Source: Castor canadensis (lineage: Eukaryota; Chordata; Mammalia; Rodentia; Castoridae). Taken from it: a stretch of DNA of 64,000 bases. Positions within the stretch are counted from its first letter, which is position 1, and each line of letters opens with the position of its first letter. The position numbers were made by a program, and so were the translations under genes. This document shows positions 53,525 through 63,839 of the stretch, piece by piece. The notes under the pieces are model-generated. The model did no database searches. It was not told the DNA's origin and worked only from the letters and a program-made list of their open reading frames with translations. The stretch is from the NCBI RefSeq assembly GCF_047511655.1, contig NC_133386.1, positions 171,947,146-172,011,145 on the forward strand, read 5' to 3'.

Positions 53525-54205
53525 GAAAAGAGGATAGAGATTCCTCAAAAAATTAAAAATAGAACTATTGTATGATCCAGCAATCCTATTGCTGTGTATA
53601 TATATCCAAAGGATATGAAGTCAGGATATTGAAGAGACATCTGCACTCCCATGTTCATTGTAATATTATTTACAAAAGCCAAGGTATGGAGTCAAGCCAA
53701 GTGTCCATCAATGGATGAGTAGACAAGGATAATGTCATGTATACACACAATGGAACATTACTCTGTCTTGAGAAAGGAAATCTTGTCATTTGCAATAACA
53801 TGGGTGAACCTGGAAGACTACAGTAAGTGAAATAAACCAACAAACCAAACACAGAAAGACAAATATAGAAACAGAAAATAAAGTGGTGGTTACAATAAAG
53901 GGTTAGAGAGACGTTGGTACAGGGACACACATTTCAGTTAGGAAGAATAAGTTAAGAGCTCTGTCTTACAACATGATGACTATTGTAAATAGCGATATAT
54001 TGTATGCTTGAAAATTTCTAAGAGAGTAGATTCGATTTTAAGTATTCTTACCACAAAAATGTGTGTGTGGTAATACATGTGCTAAATAGCTTAAATCGGC
54101 CGTTCCACAAAGTATATGTATGTCGAAACATTAGGTTGTACAGCAAATATATATACATATGTATAAATACACACACATATAAAATTTGTTACTTGTTAAT
54201 TTAAA
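53525..54205 (+). mobile_element. Old L1 3' end (sense)
   Basis: 'TCCTCAAAAAATTAAAAATA', 'TATGATCCAGCAATCC', 'CCCATGTTCATTGTAATATT', 'GTGTCCATCAATGGATGAG', 'GGAAGAATAAGTTAAGAGC', 'GATATATTGTATGCTTG', then an A/T-rich 3' UTR with a TATA/CACA tract. An L1MA/MB-like relic. Confidence 0.8.
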
Positions 54206-54254
54206 AAACTCAGAACCTTATCTCAGTTGAATCTCTCAGTATGTCTATAAGTAT

Positions 54255-54515
54255 GCAGAGCCCTGTAATATAGTTGTTTAAACACATATGTGATGGAGCC
54301 AGATTGAGTATGAATCCTACCCCTGACCAACTATGAAAACAGGCATGCAGCTCACCCTTCATGTGCCTCAACTTTCTTTGCCCAATAAGCACAGTGGTGA
54401 TGGTACAAGCTTCAAAGAACGGCTGTAAGTAAATGAGTCACTGATGTAAGTGATTAGAGCAACGTCTAGCACACAAGGGGAATGTAAACATTAGCCATTA
54501 TCATTATCTCATTGT
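54255..54515 (+). repeat. MIR SINE
   Basis: 'GATGGAGCCAGATTGAGTAT', 'CATGTGCCTCAACTTTCTTT', 'GAGCAACGTCTAGCACAC', 'AACATTAGCCATTATCATTA' in MIR sense order. Confidence 0.75.
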
Positions 54516-54605
54516 ACAGGTGGGGGAAACTGAGGCTTGGAGAGGCGAAGTCACTGTCCACAGGTTGGTGGCAGAATGAAGATCTAAACTCTGTAACTTG
54601 ATCTT
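54516..54605 (-). repeat. MIR/L2-type relic (antisense)
   Basis: 'GGGGGAAACTGAGGCTTGG', 'AGAGGCGAAGTCACTGTCC', 'GTGGCAGAATGAAGATC' match reversed MIR. It abuts the sense MIR, giving a head-to-head pair. Confidence 0.65.
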
Positions 54606-54814
54606 CCAACGTCAAGCTTGATGATCACAGTGAAGAAAGATCCCCTCAACCCCTGCCCTCCCAAAGCTACGGCCCTCTTTGTGAAGTCTTTTTCTTTAAG
54701 AAAGGACAAAAAGAAGCTATCTATTGGAGATGACTTGAGAAGATGATGAGGACACCAGAAGAAGGAAACACAGTATTTGCTAACTCTCTCTCACATGCCA
54801 GGCCATGCAGAGTT

Positions 54815-55180
54815 GGTGTTCACAAACCTATAAAGGGCAGACGGTAAATATCTTAGTCTTTGTGGGCTATCTGGTCTCCATGGCAACCACCTCAGCTCTA
54901 TTGGTCTCCCTCTAAATCAGTCACTCCACAAATGGGGGTGACTGTGTTCCAATAAAACTTTATTATGGATGCTGAAATTTGAATTAGATGAAGTTATATT
55001 TCAGGTATTATGAACTAGTCCTCTTCTGATTTTTTTTTTCCCAGCCATTTAAATGTAAAAAAGGGCTGGGGATGTGACTCGGTGGTAGAGCACTTGCCTT
55101 GCATGCAGAAGGTCCTAGGTTTGATTGCCAGCACTACGCAAATAGTTTGAGAATTTTTCACAAATCACCAGCAAGCTAGA
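54815..55180 (+). repeat. Ancient MER-type repeat (sense), split by an ID element
   Basis: 'TATAAAGGGCAGACGGTAAA', 'TTAGTCTTTGTGGGCTATCT', 'TGTGTTCCAATAAAACTTTA', 'GGATGCTGAAATTTGAATTA', 'CAGCCATTTAAATGTAAAA', then continuation after 55143. Opposite orientation to the 21715-21875 copy. Confidence 0.7.
55066..55143 (+). mobile_element. ID element (canonical type)
   Basis: 'GGGCTGGGGATGTGACTCGG', 'TGGTAGAGCACTTGCC', 'TTGCATGCAGAAGG', 'TAGGTTTGATTGCCAGCAC'. It is closer to the general rodent ID (GATT/GGTTCGATTCC type) than to the GAGTTCAAACC subtype seen elsewhere here. Nested in the MER-type repeat. Confidence 0.92.
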
Positions 55181-55680
55181 AACATGTAGTTTACTGATCC
55201 TGACCTAGAGGGTTGGCTTCACTGAATCCTACCAACATGCTGAGACTCCTTTCCTCCATGAGCCTCAGGGGGTTTCCTCATTAGCCCAAGAGCACAAACA
55301 AATGAGAAGTAGAGCTAGGATATTCAGTTCCTCTCCCCATCTGCCCTGTGGTGCTCTTGGATCTGGTTGCTCAAGTTCCCTCTGCGTGGGCCACCACCAT
55401 GTGAAAACGTTGAAGATCACCCTCATTAGTCAGGAGAAGCTGCCTTCAAGAAGGGGCTTCTTCAGTGTGTGACCCTGGCATTTCCCATGTACAGCCCTTT
55501 CGGGAAGCAGCATCAATTCACCAACGCTTAGGACAAGGTTTCCAAGAAACAATAGATCCTAACTGGGGCATGGGGCAGGTGTCACGGTCACAACTTGGTA
55601 AGTGTCATGGGACAATTTTTTGGTCTAAACAAACTTCTGTGAGTTCCATGGCAGGCACTGGTGGCCAGACCCCCTAGTGA
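55181..55680. other. Unassigned non-coding stretch
   Basis: No feature recognised. Confidence 0.4.
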
Positions 55681-56072
55681 GTTAGTCAGCTTTTTATGAG
55701 TGTAATATGTACCTGAGATAATCAACTTACAAAGAGAAATGGTTTATTTGGGCTTACAGTTTTGGAGGTCTATCCATGATCAAGTGGCCTACTGCTTTTA
55801 GGCTTCTGGAGAGGAGCGGATGTGAAGCCCATACAGCAGACTGTGCATGGTGAAACAAAACCATTCACTCATGGCTAGGACACAGAAAAGAGGAAGAGAA
55901 AGGTGGCTGGGGTCTCACTTTTTCCCTTCAAGAGCGTACCCTCATTGACCAAATTACCTCCCACTAGGCCCCACATCTTAAAATTTATACCCCCTCCCCA
56001 ATAATGCCAAGCTGGGGACCAAGCCTCTAACACATAGATCTTTGGGAGACAGTTAAAGTCCATTATAGCACC
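55681..56072 (-). mobile_element. Rodent MaLR LTR (antisense)
   Basis: 'GTTAGTCAGCTTTTTATGAG', 'TACCTGAGATAATCAACTTA', 'AATGGTTTATTTGGGCTTAC', 'AAATTACCTCCCACTAGGCC', 'CCCAATAATGCCAAGCTGG', 'ACCAAGCCTCTAACACATAG'. Near full-length solo LTR of the family also at 2779 and 60246. Confidence 0.85.
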
Positions 56073-56689
56073 AGCCTGTAATCAGCAAGAAGGCTAAGAG
56101 GTTCGCACACGACAGGTAGCCCTCGTGGGACAACGCAGACAGGTAGACTGTTCTCAAGGGCTTTGGTGTCGTATTGGGCAAGCGGTGGCAAAGTGTGAGT
56201 GAGAAGTGCATCTCTGAAAGATCAAATTGGGCTGTGAGGTTTCCTGGAGGGTGTGACTGGTAGCTGGGAGGTTTCTCAAGAGGATCATCTGGGCTGCTCT
56301 CCCCCTTCCCCACATCCCACATCTCAGACCTGGCTTCTGCCTCCAACTGCCAGACAGACTCTCAGCAGAACCTCTAGTGAGGCTGAGGTCTGGCATGCAG
56401 CCTTTTCTCCTGGTACACACTGGTGACCCAGAGAGGTGCCCTGAGCTGGAGCTGGAGCTCCCAGGCTGCGAACCATGGTGTGGCCTCTGCCCTCAGGTCT
56501 GAGCTTGCTCAGGCTTCACTGGAAAGGAAAACACCCCCCTGTGTAATGGGCGCGGTCTGTCCTGGAAGTTACCACAGGCCAAACCTGTCTCTGTGAGGGT
56601 GACAACGGACCTGGCACTTGCCTATTTATTTTGTATTTTAAAATTGCTGCTTTAAACAGTAAATTAATTGCTGAATTAAACAATTTCTA
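56073..56689. other. Unassigned GC-richer stretch
   Basis: No repeat recognised. Overlapping minus-strand frames lack motifs. Short GAGCTG-type tandem words lie near 56441-56458. Confidence 0.4.
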
Positions 56690-56905
56690 ATTAGAAACTT
56701 AAAAAACATGGATAAAGCAAAAGAAGGAAAAATGACTCTCTACCCATAATTCTGCCTTTTAGAAGTAACTGTTTTTCTCCCTTCCAGTCTATTTTCTATG
56801 CATGTGTGTGCTCTTTGTCCAAACGGGGCCATAAGGTAAATTCTGCCTGGGGAATCTGCCTCTTTTTCATTTAACACTGTAGGGAGAACAGCTTTCCATA
56901 TGTCA
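56690..56905 (+). repeat. Ancient interspersed repeat (copy 2)
   Basis: 'AAAACATGGATAAAGCAAAA', 'CCCATAATTCTGCC', 'AGAAGTAACTGTTTTTC', 'TTTCATTTAACACTGTAGG', 'CAGCTTTCCATATGTC' follow the same old repeat seen at 1010-1180. Confidence 0.45.
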
Positions 56906-57894
56906 AAGTACACTTTTCTTTGCTGTCATTTTGCCCACCTATTTCTGTCAGGTCCTCTTTCAAAGGTGTGTAGTACTCAGAGGGGGCTGCTGTGTACCAT
57001 GGTGTCAGGCCCCAAAGTGGATCATGGGATCCAGACCTTTTTAGGTCAGTGTGCTGGGGCAAGCTCTGGTTTTGTACAATAAAAAAGCCCCAGGGTCTTT
57101 GCAGCAAGGTGCTCCTGCCCCAGCCTGGCCTTGCCTGACTCCTGGTGTCATCCCCCTGGAACTCAGTTTCTTTACCTGTAAAATGGGATGCTTGGATTGA
57201 GGGTTCTGCCAGCTCTTTGTTCCATGACTAAGCATGTGTAGACTTACAGGCAGATTCCAGAAGCTTCTGGAAGCATTGACTGCAGAGGAGAAGTTGCTTC
57301 CTTCCAGTGAGCAAACTGGCATCTGGCCAAGGCAGGCAGAGAAGCAGGGTCTTGGTCTGGAAATCTGAAAACCCTCTGGGTCACCAGTGTCCTGTGCCAG
57401 CTATAGATCCCAGAGCTTCGCAGGTCACTGGGCTATTCCAGCTTCCTGCTCCCCACCTGTGGAGAGGGTGGCATCCACCCCAGTGCCAGCCCTGAGCTCA
57501 CAGCTCTCCACTTCTTAGTCACGGTATTTATTAATAGCAGGAACCAACAGCTAGCAGCTGCCTTTACAGCCTGAGATGCAAACCATGTGACTGGGCAGTG
57601 CCTGGGGAGCTGGGGGTTGGGCTTTAGCCTCTGGAAAGGGCCTAGGGGAGCTTCCTTTGCCAGTTAGGCCATCCTTTATCACCTCTCTTCTTCCTTTCCT
57701 CTGGGACAGCAGCAGGCTTTTGTCAATGGGATGTGAAGAGTCCAGTGATGAAACTGGAGGCAAAGGCAGCTGCTGTGAGAGACTTCAGAGGGTAAGAATG
57801 TCATCAATCCTTCTCCCAGAGCTTCGGCTCCTTGTCTCCAATAGTGTCTCATAGAAACAACAATAACAACAACAACATAGCCTCCATGTTGCAA
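56906..57894. other. Unassigned, GC-richer unique sequence
   Basis: About 1 kb without a recognised repeat or gene; an (AAC)n run lies at 57859-57877. Confidence 0.4.
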
Positions 57895-58062
57895 GCATTT
57901 GCTGTACGCTAAGCAATGAGTCAGATGTTCACTTGCTTCTCCATTAGACAGTTCCACGGTGAGCTGTTCTAGTATTGCCCCCATTTCACATGGAAGTTAA
58001 ATCTCAGAGAGGTTAAACCATTCGTCCAAGGCTCTCCAGCTCCAGGGCCGTGGCACGGACTT
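57895..58062 (-). repeat. MIR SINE (antisense)
   Basis: 'GCATTTGCTGTACGCTAAGC', 'CATTTCACATGGAAGTTAAA', 'TCTCAGAGAGGTTAAACC' in reversed order. Confidence 0.8.
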
Positions 58063-58374
58063 AGGACTGTCTGCCCCTGGCTTGTTCTCTTGAGCATCCC
58101 ATATTCCTAACTCCTTGAAGCTTCTCATCTCAGTCAGACAGAAATAAGAAGTCTCCCACTGTAGCTTTGGCTTTTCCTTGTATGCAAGAAATTTCCAGAA
58201 GCTTTGAAATTCTATCAGTGTTGGCATCTATGTGTCAGACTCATACTCAAAAACAGTGTACTCAAAATGTGTGAGACTTGGTTTTCCACGTGCGAGAAGT
58301 TTAATATTTCATTGATGAGACAAAGGATGCAGATCCCACGGTCCTAGGATGCATTTATCTTTTTCATAGCATCC

Positions 58375-58602
58375 TGGAATGAATGCATATTTTTGAGCGA
58401 TGACTTCTGAATTTGAATCCCACCACTGCCACTCACCAGCTGTGTGACTCTGGGCAAGTATTTTATCTTCTCTGTGCCTCTGGTTCCTCATTTCTCAATC
58501 AGAGATAATACCATCCATTTTTATAGGGTGAGTGGGTATGTAAAGTACTTACGGAAAGGTGTTTAACATACTGCCATATAGTTTATGATTAATAAATGTT
58601 AC
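58375..58602 (+). repeat. MIR SINE, near full length
   Basis: 'GAATTTGAATCCCACCACTG', 'CCACTCACCAGCTGTGTGAC', 'TCTGGGCAAGTATTTTATC', 'TGTGCCTCTGGTTCCTCATT', 'GTAAAGTACTTACGG', 'TGATTAATAAATGTTAC'. The best-preserved MIR in the window. Confidence 0.9.
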
Positions 58603-58745
58603 ATATTGTTTGAAAGTCTGAATGAATAGGGCCCTCAAATAACCTGGCTCTTATTCTACCTTATCCATATACTACTTGTGTGACATTGAATTGCTTACTT
58701 TTACCACTCTGTGCCCCAGTTGAGAATAGGAGTATTATGAAGAGT

Positions 58746-58765
58746 ACACACACACACACACACAC
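58746..58765 (+). repeat. (CA)n microsatellite
   Basis: Ten CA units. Confidence 0.95.
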
Positions 58766-58814
58766 CCCATGGTATCTACTATGTGTCTGATACATATTAA
58801 CATGCTAACTATTC

Positions 58815-58910
58815 TGTGTGTGAGGTTGTATCTCATTGGGGTTTTGATGTTTTATTTCCCTAGCAACTAGTGACCACCTTTTCATATGTTTATTGGCCTA
58901 ATGTGGTTTA
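58815..58910 (-). mobile_element. Short L1 fragment (antisense)
   Basis: 'GTGAGGTTGTATCTCATTGG', 'TTTTGATGTTTTATTTCCC', 'CACCTTTTCATATGTTTATT' match a reversed L1 ORF2 segment. Confidence 0.65.
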
Positions 58911-59099
58911 ATCTTTCTTTCCATTTTTGTCATTATATCTGGAGGTCAAAGAAAAGCCCTTATCCCAGTAATAAGACACTTCAAGATTCCAGTTATGCAA
59001 GGACAGCTTTGGCTCTGTACACCCTCTTGTGTGTGGAATGAGCTACACCTCAGCAGTGGCAGGGAGGTCTCACATGTAGGGCGCTATGCTCATCAAATG
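58911..59099. other. Unassigned spacer
   Basis: No feature recognised. Confidence 0.4.
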
Positions 59100-59237
59100 C
59101 TGGCTTTCCACAGCAGGTTGGAGCTTATACACATTATCTCACTCGGTCATCACAGTAGTTTTGCAAGGTGCAAAAGGCAGATGAAGAAATGGAGGTTTGG
59201 AGATGATAGAAGGAGATTGGCTCTTTACAATCAGAAG
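59100..59237 (-). repeat. MIR SINE (antisense)
   Basis: 'ACACATTATCTCACTCGGTC', 'GCAGATGAAGAAATGGAGG', 'AAGGAGATTGGC' in reversed order. Confidence 0.7.
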
Positions 59238-59544
59238 CACTGAAACAAATGCCTGCTGATGTACAACAGAGGAGGCTATTGTACCCACCCAACATCCTCT
59301 CCCCCCTTTTCCTGTCATCAGAGCCACAGTTTTGTGAGTGTATCTACCCTACCTACCCATAACTCTAGCACTATAATGGTGGTTCCATGCCCTTGCTTTA
59401 AAATTGCTGCTGCAGTGGTTTATAGTGTGGGAGGGGTTCTAGGAAAGACATTTTTTTATTTAAAAAAAAAGTAAGAAAGAGCTGCCATGGCCTTTCTTTT
59501 CTGGGTAACATGGTTCCTATCATCTGGGATGTAACACCTATCAG
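59238..59544. other. Unassigned spacer
   Basis: Includes a T run and A run near 59450-59470 (an A-tail-like stretch). No repeat body recognised. Confidence 0.35.
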
Positions 59545-59695
59545 GACCACACCTCCAGTCCATTTTGCTCTGGTTATTTTGGAGATGGAATTTCACGAAT
59601 TATTTGTCTGGGCTGGCCTCACACATCGCTCCTCTAGATCTCAGTCTCCCAAATAGCTAAGATTATAGGCGTGAGCCGTGGGTGCCCAGTTCTTG
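59545..59695 (-). mobile_element. Composite SINE, B1-like monomer with ID start (antisense, truncated)
   Basis: 'CTCCAGTCCATTTTGCTCTG' (junction to the ID side), 'GGTTATTTTGGAGATGG', 'GTCTGGGCTGGCCTCAC', 'GTCTCCCAAATAGCTAAGAT', 'AGGCGTGAGCC'. Most of the ID body is missing. Confidence 0.85.
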
Positions 59696-60245
59696 TCTTT
59701 GAGATATACTCTCCTAAATTGAGGGTACATTCTGGCTACTGTGTGGCAAGCAGAAGAAGCCAGAAGTGGGGTTTTCCGGCAGGAGTAGGATGACTGTAAT
59801 TCATTTCAGGAGACAATATTATGAAGTTACATGTTTAAGCTATATTCTTTTCTTCAACCTTTTCCAGTAGTAAAGATTATATTCATCTTCATCTATCTGA
59901 CTCCTGAATAGACTGCTTATTTGGTTCTGAACTCATGAAGGGAAGTAAAAGATAAAAGGAATTATTTATTTGACCCCTAAACTCTAACCCAAGCTGCAGA
60001 ATAAAAATTAGTATCAATAAAACCATTAAAATAATAATGTGAGGATAAAACATCACACCATGTCTACCAGTCTGCTGCTTTTGCATAATTTTATTTCCTA
60101 TAGGACATGTTGGTAGTGGGTTAATATGCTTGGTGAGGTCTAGGATGTGATTTCTAAATTTAAGGGAGCCAGGGTCTTTCTAAGGACTTTAAAGAAACTT
60201 GAAAGAGAGGAGGTGAAGACAGAGCTTTGACTGAAGTCTCCAGCT
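59696..60245. other. Unassigned non-coding stretch
   Basis: No feature recognised. Confidence 0.4.
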
Positions 60246-60595
60246 GTGTTAGTCAGCTCTCCATTACTGTGATAAATACCTGAATAATCAGCATCTCAGG
60301 AGAAAAGTTTTATCTTGGCTCACAGTTTTGGAGCTTTGCTTTGGGCTTATGGCAGCAGATATATCATGGTGGGAGCATGTGGCTGAGGACAGGTCACTTG
60401 ATGGCCCGGAGTGAAAAAGAGAGACAAAGAGACAAGCATGCAATAATTCTCTTTATGGACATGCCCCAGATGACCTAAAATCTTCCACCAGGCCCTGCTC
60501 TTAAAGATTCCACCACCTCTGACTAGCACTAAACTGGAGACTGAGCCTTTAACACATGGGCCTTTGGAAGACACTCAACATTCAAACTATAGCAC
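60246..60595 (-). mobile_element. Rodent MaLR LTR (antisense)
   Basis: 'GTGTTAGTCAGCTCTCCATT', 'GATAAATACCTGAATAATC', 'TTATCTTGGCTCACAG', 'CAGATGACCTAAAATCTTCC', 'AAGATTCCACCACCTCTG', 'ACACATGGGCCTTTGGAAG', ending near ACTATAGCA. Solo LTR, third copy of the family. Confidence 0.85.
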
Positions 60596-60784
60596 TGTCC
60601 TAGGATGTGAAGTACGAGTAGAGTAAGAGGATATAAAATAATGTGAGCAACCGAATGATTTCAAATCAGACTGCAGTGGTTCCTAGGAAACATTTTAGGT
60701 TTCAGCCATATGGCATTGATTCACCCTATTCTAAAGGAACAGAAAATTAGTATTAATGATAGTAGTGATTACAACAGCAGTAGT
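60596..60784. other. Unassigned spacer
   Basis: No feature recognised. Confidence 0.4.
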
Positions 60785-60957
60785 AGTACAAATTAAGAGA
60801 CTTTGAATGCATATTATTTTATTCAATCTTCACTGGAACCATGTGAATTAAGTATTATACTAGCCTTGTTCTACATTTAAGCAATTGAGGTTAAAGAGAT
60901 TGAATAGTTTGTTCAAGGTCACAGAGCAAACTAGGGGTTTTAAACCAGATATTGGAA
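60785..60957 (-). repeat. MIR SINE (antisense)
   Basis: 'ATTATTTTATTCAATCTTCA', 'CTACATTTAAGCAATTGAGG', 'TTCAAGGTCACAGAGC' in reversed MIR order. Confidence 0.75.
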
Positions 60958-61084
60958 CTTCCCTCTTCATACTAACTCCATATTGCAAGTGTGGTTGCCT
61001 TGATTCATGCCCATTCCCATTCCTGATCAATTTTCTGAGAAAATAACTCAATGGGGGCAAAAATTACAAACACAAAGATTTCCA

Positions 61085-61350
61085 TTAGAGTGTTTTATAT
61101 CACTATGCTGCAAAGAAGCAACTGCAATGTAGGAGAAATATTTTAATAAATCATGTTACATCCAATCAATGGAATTCTAGACACAATTTAAAACAGTAAT
61201 TCTGGATCTTGAAAAATGAGCAAGAAAGGGAACAAAGAAGAGAAAACTGTATATGCATCAGTATAACAAAACAATCTGTCCACATGTGATCAATACTGAA
61301 AGGAGACAGGCAAAACACAATTAGTAATTTTAAATAATAACTGAAAACTT
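61085..61350 (+). mobile_element. L1/HAL1-like 3' relic
   Basis: 'TTTTAATAAATCATGTTACA', 'TCCAATCAATGGAATTCTAG' and a long A-rich remainder fit the tail region of an old L1/HAL1-type element; very diverged. Confidence 0.45.
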
Positions 61351-63124
61351 AGATGATTTTTTTTCATTCTATCAAAGATTTTCAACATTTTAGAGGCATT
61401 GGATTGTTAAGAAGGGCAAAACATATCTGCCAGAGCAGGTAAGCAGAACCACATGTGTATGTGTGTGTGGGGTGGGGGTGTGGCTGGAGTGTGTGTGTAC
61501 CAATCAGGTCACTGATGGAGTATGTGTGGGAGAGCATTGTCCAGAATGAAACAGCCTCATTGGACTTGCAGATGTTAGCCTGAATTTCAAGAAAGCTGAT
61601 GTCAGGTGGGATCTCAGCATTCTTTTCAACTTGCAACCTTGAGCTTGGGATCCCATAAAAGGAAACCTTGGCTCTGACACCTTGAATCCTGAAGCTCCAG
61701 GGAGTTTTCTGGAGCTTGACCAGGAGCTGGTGACATCACTGAGGCTTGGGCAGAGAAGTGTGTAGGACAGGAGGGAGGAGAAATGAAGACACACACCCTA
61801 TAGATTTCTCTAGAGGAAATGAGATGGAAATGACTAAGGAGCAGGAACAGAGAAGCAAATGCTGAGGTGTCGGAGGAAAGAGACTTTCTCAGATGGTTAG
61901 GACAGAAAAGGGCAGTACAGTTAGTAGGTTTTCTTCCTTCCTCCCTCCACAGGGGCTTTCAAGAGGCTTGGCATGAAACCAGGTTTCAACTCCTTCCTAG
62001 CTGTATTAAGTGCAGACAAATCAATTAATCTTCAGATTGTTTAAGTGGCAATAGCCATTCTTCCAACACAGAATGAAGTGAGACATCCTGAGACAGCCTT
62101 CTCCACAACCTAAGTGATGTGTTCTTCATCATTCATTGCTCTGCCTGTTCATATGGGGTTCTCTGAAACCACCCACCATGTAGGCATAGCCCCAGACTCC
62201 ACTCTGGATAGTAAGGCATTAACTGGTTCTCCAAGACCACCCCATGAGATCTCTCCAGCAGCACTCAGAAGTGCCTGGTTGGCTTTCCTGAGGGAGGGGT
62301 GTGACAGAAGGACACTGTGAGCTGCAGCCCAGAGCTACCCATCCTGCTCTGAGGCCGAGTTTCCAGATTGCATGTAATGACAGTAGAAACACATAAAGGC
62401 CTGAATGAGGCAGCCAGGAGCCCACACTCTGTGGGCGGGGGAAGAGAAAGGGACAAACCCAGGCTGAGAAGGTGGCAGGCAGTGGCAAGACTCAAAGTGC
62501 AGAAGAGAGGGTGAATTTCAACCAAAAGATTTGTCACATACAGTATGTGGCTGGTGGGAGTAGACCCAGATCAGGAGTTCGGAATGCAGGAGAAATGAAG
62601 TAAGGTTCAGAAGTGAAGAGGTGAGGAAGACAGGGGAAAAGTGAAGAGAAAGGGATAAAAGGCAGGAGAAAAATGTAATTTAAAAAAAACACAGAAGTGG
62701 GGAGAGGGGCTGAAAGAAGAGCAGTTCCTGAGAATATGGTGGCATTCCCACTGTTCCTCCTCTAATCCACAGATACTATCCATCCATACTTAGCATAGGC
62801 ATGTCATTGTGGGGGCAGTTCCCCGGATGTTTCGCTGTGAGATGAGCCAATAGCAATGCCAGTACTGGTCCATTTGTCTATGGAGACATGTGACTCCCTG
62901 TCTTGGGTGTCTTCCTGCCCCATGATGCCAGACCAGAATAAAGAAAGCTTTCCACCCATGAACTAGGGCAAACAGTGACAAGAATGGCACCAATTACCTT
63001 TGCCATAGCCTTATATGGACTGGAATATGGGTTGCTTGAGACAATTGAGACTTAGGACAAATTTATATTTGTATGTCTTCCTTCCTGTTTTTTGTGAGTA
63101 CTCAAGAGTTCTCATGCTTTCTAG
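61351..63124. other. Long unassigned stretch
   Basis: About 1.8 kb without a recognised repeat. A TG/GGGTG-type simple repeat lies at 61455-61495. Purine-rich near 62580-62720. Several frames of 60-96 codons on both strands without motifs. Confidence 0.4.
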
Positions 63125-63358
63125 ACTGAACTTGGTGAGAAAAGATCTGCTAAACTCATTGACCCCAAGGCAAAAAGAACTGGGCAGACTTTAAAGAGTC
63201 AAATGGTAGAACTGCCAGAAGAAGAGGGAACAGTAGGATCTTCTCTGAAGGAGAAGGTGGCCCTGCCTCCTACTTCCCAGGCTCTGCCACCCTTCCCTGC
63301 ATCAGCTTTCACAGGCTACCTGAGTGGGCCACTTACAACATTTGTGCTGGAGCTGAAT
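63125..63358 (+). other. Candidate internal exon (speculative)
   Basis: A stop-free 234-nt segment (exactly 78 codons) lies between a pyrimidine-rich acceptor (CATGCTTTCTAG, AG at 63123-63124) and a consensus-like donor (AAT then GTAAGA at 63359-63364). The frame is phase 0 at both ends, so the exon would be symmetric. The peptide is Lys/Glu-rich at first, then Pro/Ala-rich (motifs such as KLIDPKAKRTGQ and ELPEEEG). It matches no family I recognise. A stop follows soon after the donor. Chance occurrence is quite possible. Confidence 0.18.
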
Positions 63359-63364
63359 GTAAGA

Positions 63365-63708
63365 CAGAGCAGGTACTTCTGAGCCCCCATTTCTCCCAGG
63401 ACCAAGGTGAGGATGGGTGCAACTTCCTTCCCAGTTCTCCTGCAGGTAGAGCCAGAACTGGCTCACGTTAGCATGTGGCAGAGATGGCCCTGAGGCTACA
63501 CCAGCACCACTCATCGTGCACTCTCTCACTGTGTACATGTGCATGTGTGCATGCGTGTGTGCAGCCATGTACCTGATACACCAGTTATGTGCACTCATCT
63601 TAATATATTCTTAAAGTGAGATTGTGTGATTCAAAAGTGGTACACGAGAATTCATTATAGTATTTTCTCTACCTATATATATGGTTAGGTTTGAAATTTT
63701 CAATAATT
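63365..63708. other. Unassigned spacer with TG/TGCATG repeat
   Basis: Contains a degenerate GTGCATG-type simple repeat (63533-63565). Otherwise no feature. Confidence 0.4.
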
Positions 63709-63711
63709 AAG

Positions 63712-63806
63712 TCTATAAACCCCAGCACTTTGGAGTCAAGACAGGAGGATCATAAGTCTGAGGTCAAGCTGGGCTGCATAGCAAGACCCGGTCTCAAAAG
63801 GCAAAA
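63712..63806 (+). mobile_element. B1 SINE (5'-truncated)
   Basis: 'ACCCCAGCACTTTGGAGTC', 'AAGACAGGAGGATCATAAG', 'GTCAAGCTGGGCTGC', 'AGCAAGACCCGGTCTC' and an A-rich tail. The first roughly 30 bases are missing. Confidence 0.85.
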
Positions 63807-63839
63807 TAAGTAATGAGATACATTTTCCATAATTTAAAA

